Shown here: positions 1 through 6,900 of the stretch, in pieces
Layout: each line of letters begins with the position of its first letter
How positions within the stretch are numbered: the first letter of the stretch is position 1
Origin: an uncultured Prevotella sp.
Lineage (GTDB): Bacteria; Bacteroidota; Bacteroidia; Bacteroidales; Bacteroidaceae
Reading direction: 5' to 3'
Length of the DNA: 53,340 nt
Assembly: GCA_946415245.1 (NCBI GenBank)
Contig: CAMKRS010000011.1
Coordinates: forward strand, 1 to 53,340
Made by a program: the position numbers and the translations under genes
Notes under the pieces: generated by a model
What the model saw: the letters and a program-made list of their open reading frames with translations, nothing else
What the model was told of the DNA's origin: nothing
Databases searched by the model: none

Positions 1-42
1 GAATGCTCCCATAAGCAGTTTACTGAAAATCTTTCTTTTCAT
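1..42 (-). CDS. N-terminus of a lipoprotein/secreted protein (partial)
   Basis: Only the first 14 codons lie in the window, reading MKRKIFSKLLMGAF; the rest is beyond the left edge. A basic start followed by a hydrophobic run is the beginning of a signal peptide. It resembles the start of the coiled-coil lipoprotein at 42014 (MKKKIINGILLVAM), so it may be a member of the same surface lipoprotein group; this is inference from 14 residues. The start codon is supported by the long, promoter-bearing upstream region with no other gene. Confidence 0.55.
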   Translation of the reverse strand, partial: MKRKIFSKLLMGAF

Positions 43-178
43 ACGATTAATAATTTAAATTAATAAAAAAAATTAAGTTGTTTATACTTCTTTTATTTCT
101 CTCAAACTTGACCCTTTTTGGCTCCCAAAAGCCTACATCAGGGCACTGTATCTCCTAGACGGATTTACATTTTTGGTG

Positions 179-210
179 CAAATATAGATATAATTCTGAA
201 ATCTTGCAAA
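179..210 (-). promoter_or_regulatory. Proximal promoter of the partial left-edge gene
   Basis: On the minus strand TATATTTG (179-186) matches the Bacteroidota -7 box TAnnTTTG, and TTTG (207-210) lies 20 bp upstream as a -33 box. It would give a leader of about 130 nt before the ATG at 42. Confidence 0.6.
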
Positions 211-421
211 CAAAATCGAATATTTTTTTAAAAAAAAGCCAAAAACTTGCGATTTTAAGCGATTTTTTTACAAAAATCAGCGATTTTGGTGCGAAAACCT
301 CTTTATTTATCGGGCTTTGCACACTTTTTATTATCATTGTTTCTGCTTCGTAGCGTTATCAGGTCCTCCTATACCTTATTTATTATTATATTATTATTGG
401 TTGTTTAATCTATTCCGCATG

Positions 422-451
422 CAAAGTTACTACTATTTTTGGAAAAAACAA
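422..451 (-). promoter_or_regulatory. Distal promoter just downstream of asnS
   Basis: TAACTTTG (422-429, minus strand) with TTG (449-451) 19 bp upstream fits the Bacteroidota consensus. It begins only 20 bp after the asnS stop and points at the partial gene, giving a leader of about 370 nt, or driving a separate small RNA. Confidence 0.5.
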
Positions 452-470
452 GTATTTTTGCGATTTTTTA

Positions 471-1907
471 TCAGAATTCTGCCGACTTTGGTGTTCTGGG
501 GAACGGAATCACATCACGAATGTTCTGCATTCCGGTCACAAAAAGAATCAGGCGTTCGAAGCCTAATCCGAAACCGGCATGAGGACAGGAACCCCAGCGA
601 CGGGTATCGATATACCACCACAAATGGGTCTGGTCCATACCACGACGTTCAATCTCAGCCATCAGCTTATCATAGCTCTCCTCACGCACCGAACCTCCAA
701 TGATCTCTCCGATCTGGGGGAACAGCACATCGGTACCCTGCATGGTAGGTCCAGGAGCCACAGCACCCTTGTAACCAACAGAGCCCTCACCCTGCGCTTC
801 GTTCTGTTTCATATAGAACGATTTGAAGGCACGGGGATAGTCGGTCATGATGACGGGCTTCTTGAAATGCTCCTCAACGAGGTAGCGCTCATGCTCTGAG
901 GCCAAGTCATCCCCCCAATTGCAGGGGAACTCAAACTTCTTACCGTTCTTGATAGCCTCCTGCAGGATATTGATACCCTCGGTATAGGGCAGGCGGACGA
1001 AAGTCTCCTTGAGCACCCCCTCCAAACGGGCGATGAGTGTCTTGTCAATCATCTGGTTCAGGAAAGCGAGGTCATCCTGACAGTTGTCAAGGGCCCACTT
1101 CACACAATATTTGATAAAGTCTTCTTCAAGGTCCATCAGTTCTTCCTGATCCAGGAAGGCTACCTCAGGCTCCACCATCCAGAACTCTGCCAGATGACGA
1201 GGCGTGTTCGAGTTCTCAGCGCGGAAGGTAGGACCGAAGGTGTAGATAGCACCTAAGGCCGTTGCGCCGAGCTCACCCTCGAGCTGTCCGCTCACGGTCA
1301 GCGAGGTCTGCTCACCGAAGAAGTCATCGTCATAAATGATCTTACCCTGCTCGTCCTTCTTCAGGTCGTAAAGGTTCTTCGTGGTTACCTGGAACATGTT
1401 TCCGGCACCCTCACAGTCAGAAGCGGTGATCAGCGGAGTGTGGAAATAGAAGAAACCATGCTCATGGAAATAAGTATGGATAGCCATCGCCATGTTATGA
1501 CGGATACGCATCACGGCACCAAAGGTGTTGGTGCGAAGACGCATGTGGGCATTCTTACGCATGGCCTCAAAGCTCTGACCTTTCTTCTGCATGGGATAGT
1601 CATTGCCACAGAGACCATAGACCTCCAACTTGGTGGCCTGGATCTCACTGCTCTGTCCGGCACCCTGGCTCTCGACAAGTGTACCCTCGGCACAAATGCA
1701 AGCTCCGGTGGTGATATCCTTCAACAACTGCTCGTCGAACTTCGTGGGGTCAACGACCACCTGTACGTTCTTGATGGTAGAGCCATCATTCAGGGCGATA
1801 AAGTCGACGGCCTTCGAACTGCGGTGCGTGCGCACCCAGCCTTTCACGCAGACGACCTTACCGTATTCCGTGCTTTTCAGCACATCAATTATCTTTGTTC
1901 TATTCAT
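471..1907 (-). CDS. asnS: Asparaginyl-tRNA synthetase
   Basis: Cytosolic class II aminoacyl-tRNA synthetase that charges tRNA-Asn with asparagine using ATP. The 478-residue protein begins with an OB-fold anticodon-binding domain (about residues 17-100, with [10 protein letters not shown]), then the catalytic core. Motif 2 is seen as [16 protein letters not shown] near residue 230, the AsnRS/AspRS class IIb signature, and motif 3 as GLGFERL near 448. The end, [11 protein letters not shown], is typical of full-length AsnRS. The start MNRTK follows a 34-bp spacer after the pseudouridine synthase, so asnS is probably the last gene of a purB-rluB-asnS transcript. No terminator is visible after its stop; a new leftward promoter starts 20 bp downstream. 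Confidence 0.95.
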   Translation of the reverse strand: MNRTKIIDVLKSTEYGKVVCVKGWVRTHRSSKAVDFIALNDGSTIKNVQVVVDPTKFDEQLLKDITTGACICAEGTLVESQGAGQSSEIQATKLEVYGLCGNDYPMQKKGQSFEAMRKNAHMRLRTNTFGAVMRIRHNMAMAIHTYFHEHGFFYFHTPLITASDCEGAGNMFQVTTKNLYDLKKDEQGKIIYDDDFFGEQTSLTVSGQLEGELGATALGAIYTFGPTFRAENSNTPRHLAEFWMVEPEVAFLDQEELMDLEEDFIKYCVKWALDNCQDDLAFLNQMIDKTLIARLEGVLKETFVRLPYTEGINILQEAIKNGKKFEFPCNWGDDLASEHERYLVEEHFKKPVIMTDYPRAFKSFYMKQNEAQGEGSVGYKGAVAPGPTMQGTDVLFPQIGEIIGGSVREESYDKLMAEIERRGMDQTHLWWYIDTRRWGSCPHAGFGLGFERLILFVTGMQNIRDVIPFPRTPKSAEF

Positions 1908-1941
1908 TATTCACTTTTCACTATTCACTCTTCACTATTCA
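1908..1941. repeat. Heptad spacer repeat (TTCACTA-type)
   Basis: The spacer between asnS and the pseudouridine synthase consists almost wholly of variants of TTCACTA/TTCACTT, a 7-bp unit. The same unit recurs at about 6851-6880, 8736-8764, 14861-14890, 14931-14962, 19103-19137 and, inside a gene, 32234-32264. Confidence 0.7.
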
Positions 1942-3306
1942 CTACTCATAGGCACCCATGCGCAGACGATCAACCTCCTCCTCAGTGAGGTATCTCCAGT
2001 CACCGCGCTTCAGATTCTTCTTGGTCAGGCCAGCAAACTGCACACGATCCAACTTCAGCACCTTATAGCCCAAACTCTCAAAGATACGACGAACGATACG
2101 GTTCTTGCCAGAGTGGATCTCGATACCTACCTGCTTCTTGTCGGTGGGATGAGCATACTGCACATCATCGGCCTTGATCTCACCATCCTCCAACTGAACA
2201 CCTGTCGCAATCTGCTCCAGGTCGTGAGCAGAGCAAGCCTTATCGAGGAAGACATGATAGATCTTCTTCTTAAGATATTTGGGATGAGTGAGCTTCGAAG
2301 CCAGATCACCATCATTGGTGAGCAGAAGCACGCCTGTGGTATTACGGTCGAGACGACCTACGGGATAGATACGCTCAGGACAAGCATTCTTCACAAGGTC
2401 CATCACGGTCTTGCGCTGCTGAGGATCATCAGCGGTGGTGACATAGTCCTTGGGCTTATTGAGCAGAACGTACACCTTCTTCTCGATAGTGACGGGCTGA
2501 TCGTGGAAACGAACCTCATCGGTACGCAGCACCTTGGTGCCGAGCTCGGTGACCACCTCACCATTAACGGTGACGACACCAGCCTGAATGAACTCATCAG
2601 CCTCACGACGACTGCAGACACCGGCATTGGCCAGGAACTTGTTCAGACGCAAAGGCTCATTGGGATCAAAATTGACCTCTTTGTACTCAATGCGCTTCTT
2701 CATACTGTACTTAGCATTCGGATCGTAGTCGGCACTGTGCTGACGCTGCTTCTTATAGGGAGCCGCACCGTAAGGCTTGCCACCCTTATTAAACTTATTG
2801 TATCCACCATTGGGATTGTAACCGCCCTGTTGCGGACGGGGCTGGTAACCACCACGCTGCTGATAACCGCCACGGGGCTGGTAACCACCTTCACCCTGAG
2901 GACGGGGCTGGTAACCGCCACGAGGCTGATAGCCACCCTCACCCTGCTGACGAGGCTGGTAACCACCGCGAGACTGATAACCACCACGAGGCTGATAACC
3001 ACCACGTGGTTGATACCCACCTTCACGGGGCTGACGGGGCTGATAGCCACCTCTGGGCTGGTAACCACCCTCACGAGGCTGGCGAGGCGTGCTTGACTGC
3101 AGTCCTGCACCGAAACCTTCGGGACGGAAACCGCCCTCATCATTGCTGCGCTTAAAAGCAGGACGCTCTGAAGCGGGATGCTGACCTGTATGTATACGGG
3201 GGCGTGGTGAACGGCCCGGACGAAACTCACGTTGTTCTCTCTGAAAACCCTCTTTCTTCTGCTCTTCCTGAGGCGTGTTCTCTTGATTCATGTTCTCAAT
3301 ATCCAT
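1942..3306 (-). CDS. RluB/RsuA-family rRNA pseudouridine synthase with GGYQPR-repeat N-terminus
   Basis: Converts a specific uridine in rRNA to pseudouridine. The 454-residue protein has three parts. Residues 1-210 are a disordered, Arg/Gly/Gln/Tyr-rich tail with eleven GGYQxR repeats (residues 80-157) followed by lysine-rich sequence. Residues 219-262 form an S4 RNA-binding domain (LNKFLANAGVCSRREADEFI). The catalytic domain follows, with the RsuA/RluB motif GRLDRNTTGVLLLT; Asp320 is the predicted nucleophile. E. coli RluB is about 290 residues, so the tail roughly doubles the protein. RGG/GGY tails in general bind RNA; that is inference here. A second ATG lies five codons in (3291). The spacer to purB upstream (3307-3391) is AT-rich without a clear promoter, suggesting co-transcription. 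RluB versus RluE/RluF cannot be settled by eye. Confidence 0.9.
   Translation of the reverse strand: MDIENMNQENTPQEEQKKEGFQREQREFRPGRSPRPRIHTGQHPASERPAFKRSNDEGGFRPEGFGAGLQSSTPRQPREGGYQPRGGYQPRQPREGGYQPRGGYQPRGGYQSRGGYQPRQQGEGGYQPRGGYQPRPQGEGGYQPRGGYQQRGGYQPRPQQGGYNPNGGYNKFNKGGKPYGAAPYKKQRQHSADYDPNAKYSMKKRIEYKEVNFDPNEPLRLNKFLANAGVCSRREADEFIQAGVVTVNGEVVTELGTKVLRTDEVRFHDQPVTIEKKVYVLLNKPKDYVTTADDPQQRKTVMDLVKNACPERIYPVGRLDRNTTGVLLLTNDGDLASKLTHPKYLKKKIYHVFLDKACSAHDLEQIATGVQLEDGEIKADDVQYAHPTDKKQVGIEIHSGKNRIVRRIFESLGYKVLKLDRVQFAGLTKKNLKRGDWRYLTEEEVDRLRMGAYE
2794..3069 (-). repeat. Degenerate 18-bp coding repeat (GGYQPR units)
   Basis: About thirteen degenerate units encoding GGYQPR or variants, alternately separated by QPRE, QQGE or PQGE linkers. 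Near-identical codons are reused, so the array could expand or contract by slippage or recombination in steps that keep frame. Confidence 0.85.
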
Positions 3307-3391
3307 TTTTATTCGTTTTTTGTGTTACACCTTATTTATAATATATATATAATAATATAATATGTTATTCCTGATTGCTGGAGGTTGATGG

Positions 3392-4744
3392 TTAAATTCC
3401 TGTATAAGTTGAGGGGGTGATGGCACGAAGCTCATCTTTCACCGCATCGCTCACGTCCAACGTATCAATAAAGTTGGCAATGGTCTCGGCAGTGATACCC
3501 TCGTTAGTACGGGTCAGGGCCTTCAAAGTCTCATAAGGATTGGGATAGGCCTCACGACGGAGGATGGTCTGAATACCCTCGGCCACCACGGCCCAGGTAT
3601 TGTCAAGATCCTGCTGGAGCTTCTGCTCGTTGAGAATCAACTTGCGGAGTCCCTTCAAGGTGCTCTGGAAAGCAATCAAAGCATGACCCATGGGCACACC
3701 GACATTACGCAAAACCGTCGAGTCTGTCAAGTCACGCTGCAGACGACTCACCGGCAACTTTGCAGCCAGGAACTGCAGAATAGCATTGGCAATGCCAAGA
3801 TTTCCTTCGGAGTTCTCGTAGTCGATGGGATTCACCTTGTGGGGCATCGCACTGCTACCGACTTCTCCCTTCTTGATCTTCTGCTTGAAATAGTCCATAG
3901 AGATATACATCCAGAAGTCGCGGTCGAGGTCGATGACAATCGTGTTGATACGACGCATGGCATCGAACAACGCACCCATCCAGTCGTAGTTGGAAATCTG
4001 GGTAGTAAATTGCTCACGCTCCAGTCCCAGCTTCTCAGAGACGAAACGGTTGCCGAAATCACACCAGTCGTATTGGGGATAGGCCACATGGTGGGCGTTG
4101 AAATTACCAGTGGCTCCACCAAACTTCGCAGTAATGGGGGTATCCTTCAAAGAACGGAGCTGCTCCTCCAGACGATAGACATAGACCATAATCTCCTTAC
4201 CCAAACGTGTGGGCGAGGCGGGCTGACCATGAGTCTTGGCAAGCATAGGCACAGTCTTCCAGGCTTCTGCATAGTCATGGAGCTGCTCAATGAGTTCTTC
4301 CACCAACGGGATATATACCTCCGCCAGCGCCTCCTTGATCGACAACGGCACCGACGTATTATTAATATCCTGCGAGGTAAGACCGAAGTGGATGAATTCC
4401 TTAAAGCCATTAGACCCACTCAATCCCTTCTGCTCAATCTTCTCCTTGATATAATACTCTACTGCTTTGACATCGTGATTGGTAATAGACTCAATCTCCT
4501 TCACCCGCTGGGCATCAGCGGGCGTAAACTCTCCGTAGATGTCACGTAAAGGTGCAAACAGGCTATGGTCGAAATCTGCCAGCTGGGGCAGAGGGAGTTC
4601 ACAGAGCGTGATGAAATATTCGATCTCTACGCGGATGCGGTATCTGATAAGCGCAAACTCAGAGAAGTATTCTGCCAGTGGCTCTGTCTTGCTCCGATAG
4701 CGGCCATCAATAGGCGAGATGGCTGTCAGCAATGATAAATCCAT
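3392..4744 (-). CDS. purB: Adenylosuccinate lyase
   Basis: Cytosolic purine enzyme that splits SAICAR to AICAR plus fumarate and adenylosuccinate to AMP plus fumarate. The 450-residue length and opening LTAISPIDGRYRSKTEPLAE match the E. coli-type PurB. Visible catalytic parts are TNHD (His90), KTHGQPASPTR (His172) and the fumarase/lyase superfamily signature GSSAMPHKVNPIDYEN (about 296-311), whose serine lies in the mobile active-site loop. A clear promoter is at 4824-4853. It is followed without a terminator by the pseudouridine synthase and asnS, so the three are probably one transcript. With guaB further right, both AMP and GMP branches are represented in the window. Confidence 0.96.
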   Translation of the reverse strand: MDLSLLTAISPIDGRYRSKTEPLAEYFSEFALIRYRIRVEIEYFITLCELPLPQLADFDHSLFAPLRDIYGEFTPADAQRVKEIESITNHDVKAVEYYIKEKIEQKGLSGSNGFKEFIHFGLTSQDINNTSVPLSIKEALAEVYIPLVEELIEQLHDYAEAWKTVPMLAKTHGQPASPTRLGKEIMVYVYRLEEQLRSLKDTPITAKFGGATGNFNAHHVAYPQYDWCDFGNRFVSEKLGLEREQFTTQISNYDWMGALFDAMRRINTIVIDLDRDFWMYISMDYFKQKIKKGEVGSSAMPHKVNPIDYENSEGNLGIANAILQFLAAKLPVSRLQRDLTDSTVLRNVGVPMGHALIAFQSTLKGLRKLILNEQKLQQDLDNTWAVVAEGIQTILRREAYPNPYETLKALTRTNEGITAETIANFIDTLDVSDAVKDELRAITPSTYTGI

Positions 4745-4823
4745 TTTTATTTGTAGTCCTAACTATCGATAATTATCTTTCTATTCTTTCTCTCAAATAT
4801 TCAAGTGTGTCGAAATTTGCGTG

Positions 4824-4853
4824 CAAAGGTACGTAGAAATTCAGAATCTGCAA
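4824..4853 (-). promoter_or_regulatory. purB promoter
   Basis: Minus-strand TACCTTTG (4824-4831) with TTG (4851-4853) 19 bp upstream. The TTG lies inside the right-hand arm, in transcription sense, of the preceding gene's terminator hairpin (4844-4881). Confidence 0.75.
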
Positions 4854-4881
4854 AATTTTCTCCCGAAAATTTTGCAGATTC
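4844..4881 (-). terminator. Terminator of the paaK-ACT transcript
   Basis: A perfect 17-bp inverted repeat (4844-4860 and 4865-4881) with a 4-base loop, 8 bp after the ACT-protein stop codon. The stem is AT-rich with an AAAATTTT core. It lacks a long T-run after the stem, so it may also act as a transcript-end stabiliser. Confidence 0.75.
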
Positions 4882-4888
4882 CAAGAAT

Positions 4889-5314
4889 TTATAGCTGATA
4901 AAGGTCGTTGGCAGCCAATAAATCTACCTTAATCTCTGCCAAAGCAGCCTCACAGGCTTCCAGGTCGGAGGGACGGATAATGACATGCGCCACATCGCCA
5001 TTGGCAAAGGAGTACATATACTCGATGAAGATGCCCTTCGACGAGAGGTGCTTGAGAACCACAGCCAAGGAACCGCTGACATTGGGACAGACGAAACCAA
5101 TGACATCAGTGATCTTTACTGCGAAGTGCTGCTCCTTCAAAACTTGATAGGCCTTGTCGGGCTCAGACACGATACAACGGAGAATGCCGAAGTCGGAATT
5201 GTCGGCAATACTCATGGCGGAAAGGTTAATGCCTGCTGCACCGAGGGCTTCAGTCACTTCGGTCAGACGGCCGGACTTGTTCTCGAGGAATACGGATAGT
5301 TGTTTTGCTTTCAT
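4889..5314 (-). CDS. Tandem ACT-domain amino-acid-binding protein
   Basis: The 141-residue protein is made of two ACT folds, roughly residues 3-70 (QLSVFLENKSGRLTEVTEAL) and 72-140 (GFVCPNVSGSLAVVLKHLSS). ACT domains bind amino acids or other small ligands and usually regulate a partner enzyme; this one has no catalytic domain. It lies 16 bp after the paaK-like gene and ends in a strong hairpin, so the two form one unit. Known context: in anaerobes ACT proteins accompany phenylacetate-CoA ligase homologues and indolepyruvate oxidoreductase; no such oxidoreductase is in this window. The ligand, possibly an aromatic amino acid, is inferred. Confidence 0.85.
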   Translation of the reverse strand: MKAKQLSVFLENKSGRLTEVTEALGAAGINLSAMSIADNSDFGILRCIVSEPDKAYQVLKEQHFAVKITDVIGFVCPNVSGSLAVVLKHLSSKGIFIEYMYSFANGDVAHVIIRPSDLEACEAALAEIKVDLLAANDLYQL

Positions 5315-5330
5315 ATTTTTAAGAATTTAA

Positions 5331-6629
5331 TTATAATTGTCGTTTATCAATAACTCTCTTGGCCTTGCCCTCGGAACGCTCGATGCCCTTCGGCTCCACG
5401 AGTTTCACCTTGAAACCAAGACCAATCACACTACGGAGCTCGCCTTCGAGTTTCTTCTGCAGACCTACCATTGTCGACATGTCGTCAGTGAAATACTCGT
5501 CCTTGACCTCAACCTTCAGCTCGGAGGTATCGGTATTGTTCACACGGTCGACAGTCAACAGGAAGTGGGGCTCAAACTCTTGCTGCTTGAGAATGACATC
5601 CTCAATCTGCGACGGGAAGACATTGACACCACGGATAATAAGCATATCATCGCAACGACCCAGAATACGGTCCATGCGCACGAGCGTGCGCCCGCACGTA
5701 CATTTTTCATAGTGTAGGGCCGTCAGGTCGTGGGTACGATAACGGAGCAAAGGCATACCTTCCTTCGTCAGATGGGTGAAAGTCAGCTCACCAAAGGTTC
5801 CTTCGGGAAGGGATTCGCCGGTATTGGGATCCAGAATCTCAGGATAGAAATAGTCTTCATTTAGGTGGGTACCATGCTGGGCTTCGCACTCATAGCCTAC
5901 ACCTGGACCGGCAATCTCCGAGAGTCCATAGATATCGTAGGCCTTAATACCTAACGACGCTTCCAACTTGACACGCATCTTCTCAGTCCAAGGCTCAGCA
6001 CCGAAGACACCCACCTTCAACTTAAATTCATCACGCGACCACTCGCACTCGTTCAGGGCTTCACCCAGGAACATAGCATAACTGGGAGTACAACAGAGAA
6101 TCGTCGTACCGAAGTCGTGCATCAGCGTAATCTGCTTCTGGGTATTACCAGAAGAGATGGGAATTACCGAGGCCCCGATATTGGTGGCACCATCGTGAGC
6201 GCCAAGACCTCCAGTGAAAAGACCATAACCATAAGCCACCTGGAAGATATCTTCCTTGCCGGCACCATAAGCGGTGAAAGCACGGGAGATGGCCTCCGAC
6301 CACATGGCGAGGTCCTTACGGGTATAGAGCACAACAACGGGCTTTCCGGTGGTACCCGACGACGCGTGAATACGGACAATCTGTGACATGGGCACAGCAG
6401 CCAGACCAAAGGGGTAGTTATCACGGAGGTCAAGCTTGTTGGTAAAGGGCAACTTAACGATATCGTCGATACTCTTAATGTCACCGGGCTCTAACCCCAT
6501 TTCTTGAAACTTCTGGCGATAGAAAGGGGTATTGTAATAAACATACTCAGCCATTTTCACAAGCCGACGGCTCTGGATCTCGCGAAGCTGTTCGCGATCC
6601 ATACACTCAATGCTTTGATTCCAAATCAT
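5331..6629 (-). CDS. paaK: Phenylacetate-CoA ligase-like AMP-forming enzyme
   Basis: ANL-superfamily ligase expected to activate an aryl acetate to its CoA thioester via an acyl-adenylate. The 432-residue length matches PaaK. The AMP-binding loop is HASSGTTGKPVVVLY (residues 88-102); the A5 region is YDIYGLSEIAGPGVGYE, followed by HLNEDYFYPEI; a C-terminal ACT-like swivel domain ends with EGKAKRVIDKR. In gut and rumen anaerobes such enzymes probably handle phenylacetate or indoleacetate from aromatic amino acids rather than the aerobic paa pathway, of which no other genes are here. Promoter at 6673-6702; the ACT protein follows. The exact substrate cannot be read from sequence. Confidence 0.88.
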   Translation of the reverse strand: MIWNQSIECMDREQLREIQSRRLVKMAEYVYYNTPFYRQKFQEMGLEPGDIKSIDDIVKLPFTNKLDLRDNYPFGLAAVPMSQIVRIHASSGTTGKPVVVLYTRKDLAMWSEAISRAFTAYGAGKEDIFQVAYGYGLFTGGLGAHDGATNIGASVIPISSGNTQKQITLMHDFGTTILCCTPSYAMFLGEALNECEWSRDEFKLKVGVFGAEPWTEKMRVKLEASLGIKAYDIYGLSEIAGPGVGYECEAQHGTHLNEDYFYPEILDPNTGESLPEGTFGELTFTHLTKEGMPLLRYRTHDLTALHYEKCTCGRTLVRMDRILGRCDDMLIIRGVNVFPSQIEDVILKQQEFEPHFLLTVDRVNNTDTSELKVEVKDEYFTDDMSTMVGLQKKLEGELRSVIGLGFKVKLVEPKGIERSEGKAKRVIDKRQL

Positions 6630-6672
6630 AAGTCTTTGTCTTTCGTTTTATGGGTTTGTTGGGTTTATGCGG

Positions 6673-6702
6673 CAAAGGTACACATTTTATTTCAAACAAC
6701 AA
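6673..6702 (-). promoter_or_regulatory. paaK promoter
   Basis: Minus-strand TACCTTTG (6673-6680) with TTG (6700-6702) 19 bp upstream. The TTG is the last base pairs of the T-run of the tRNA-Val terminator. Confidence 0.7.
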
Positions 6703-6734
6703 AAAAAAAGCTCCAGATTTTCATCTGAAGCTTT
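6701..6734 (-). terminator. Terminator of tRNA-Val
   Basis: Minus-strand hairpin with 12-bp arms (6723-6734 and 6707-6718), a 4-base loop and a run of nine T's, a textbook Rho-independent terminator just after the tRNA. Confidence 0.85.
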
Positions 6735-6740
6735 ATTTTG

Positions 6741-6815
6741 TGGGCGTTGACGGATTCGAACCGCCGACCCTCTGCTTGTAAGGCAGATGCTCTAAACCAG
6801 CTGAGCTAAACGCCC
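6741..6815 (-). tRNA. tRNA-Val (anticodon TAC)
   Basis: A complete 75-nt cloverleaf: 7-bp acceptor stem GGGCGTT/AACGCCC, D arm with GCTCAGCTGG, anticodon loop CTTACAA (anticodon TAC, plus-strand 6778-6780), T loop TTCGAAT. The discriminator is A and the CCA end is not encoded (the next bases are CAC). It decodes GUA and related valine codons. Confidence 0.96.
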
Positions 6816-6833
6816 TTTTTTCAAAAGCGAGTG

Positions 6834-6841
6834 CAAAGGTA
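6834..6841 (-). promoter_or_regulatory. tRNA-Val promoter (-7 box)
   Basis: TACCTTTG on the minus strand, 19 bp before the tRNA 5' end. No good TTG is seen 19-20 bp upstream, where heptad-repeat sequence (6851-6880) lies. Confidence 0.55.
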
Positions 6842-6900
6842 CAACAAAAAAGTGAATAAAGAATAGCGAATGCTGAAAAGTTGTCTATAATTGACGTTTT

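Larger units (their letters stand above)
43..470 (-). promoter_or_regulatory. Long AT-rich leader with two promoters and hairpins
   Basis: This 428-base stretch between the end of asnS and the partial gene holds no convincing gene. Read leftward it contains a distal promoter (449-451 plus 422-429), a stem formed by 313-324 and 289-299 (11 pairs, one bulge), a second small hairpin at 271-288 followed by A/T runs, a proximal promoter (179-210) and a leader with a short hairpin near 118-135. The octamer GCGATTTT occurs four times on the plus strand (249, 259, 280, 460). A 60-codon leftward frame at 155-337 has no coding character and is not called. The region could make a structured leader or a small RNA. 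Confidence 0.5.

Noticed and set aside
155..337. 60-codon leftward frame in the left-edge leader
   Set aside because: Low-complexity Lys/Phe/Ile composition, overlaps the proximal promoter, and the GGAGG upstream is 26 bases from its ATG, too far for a ribosome site.
2995..3020. CCACGTGG palindrome as a parS site
   Set aside because: It lies in the GGYQPR coding repeats and its flanks do not match parS; far from parAB.
2794..3069. CRISPR array
   Set aside because: Repeats are contiguous coding units with no spacers and encode GGYQPR in frame.
1630..3096. 488-codon rightward frame opposite asnS and the pseudouridine synthase
   Set aside because: Antisense shadow of the GGYQPR repeats and flanking genes; Thr/Leu-rich translation with no motifs and no start signals.
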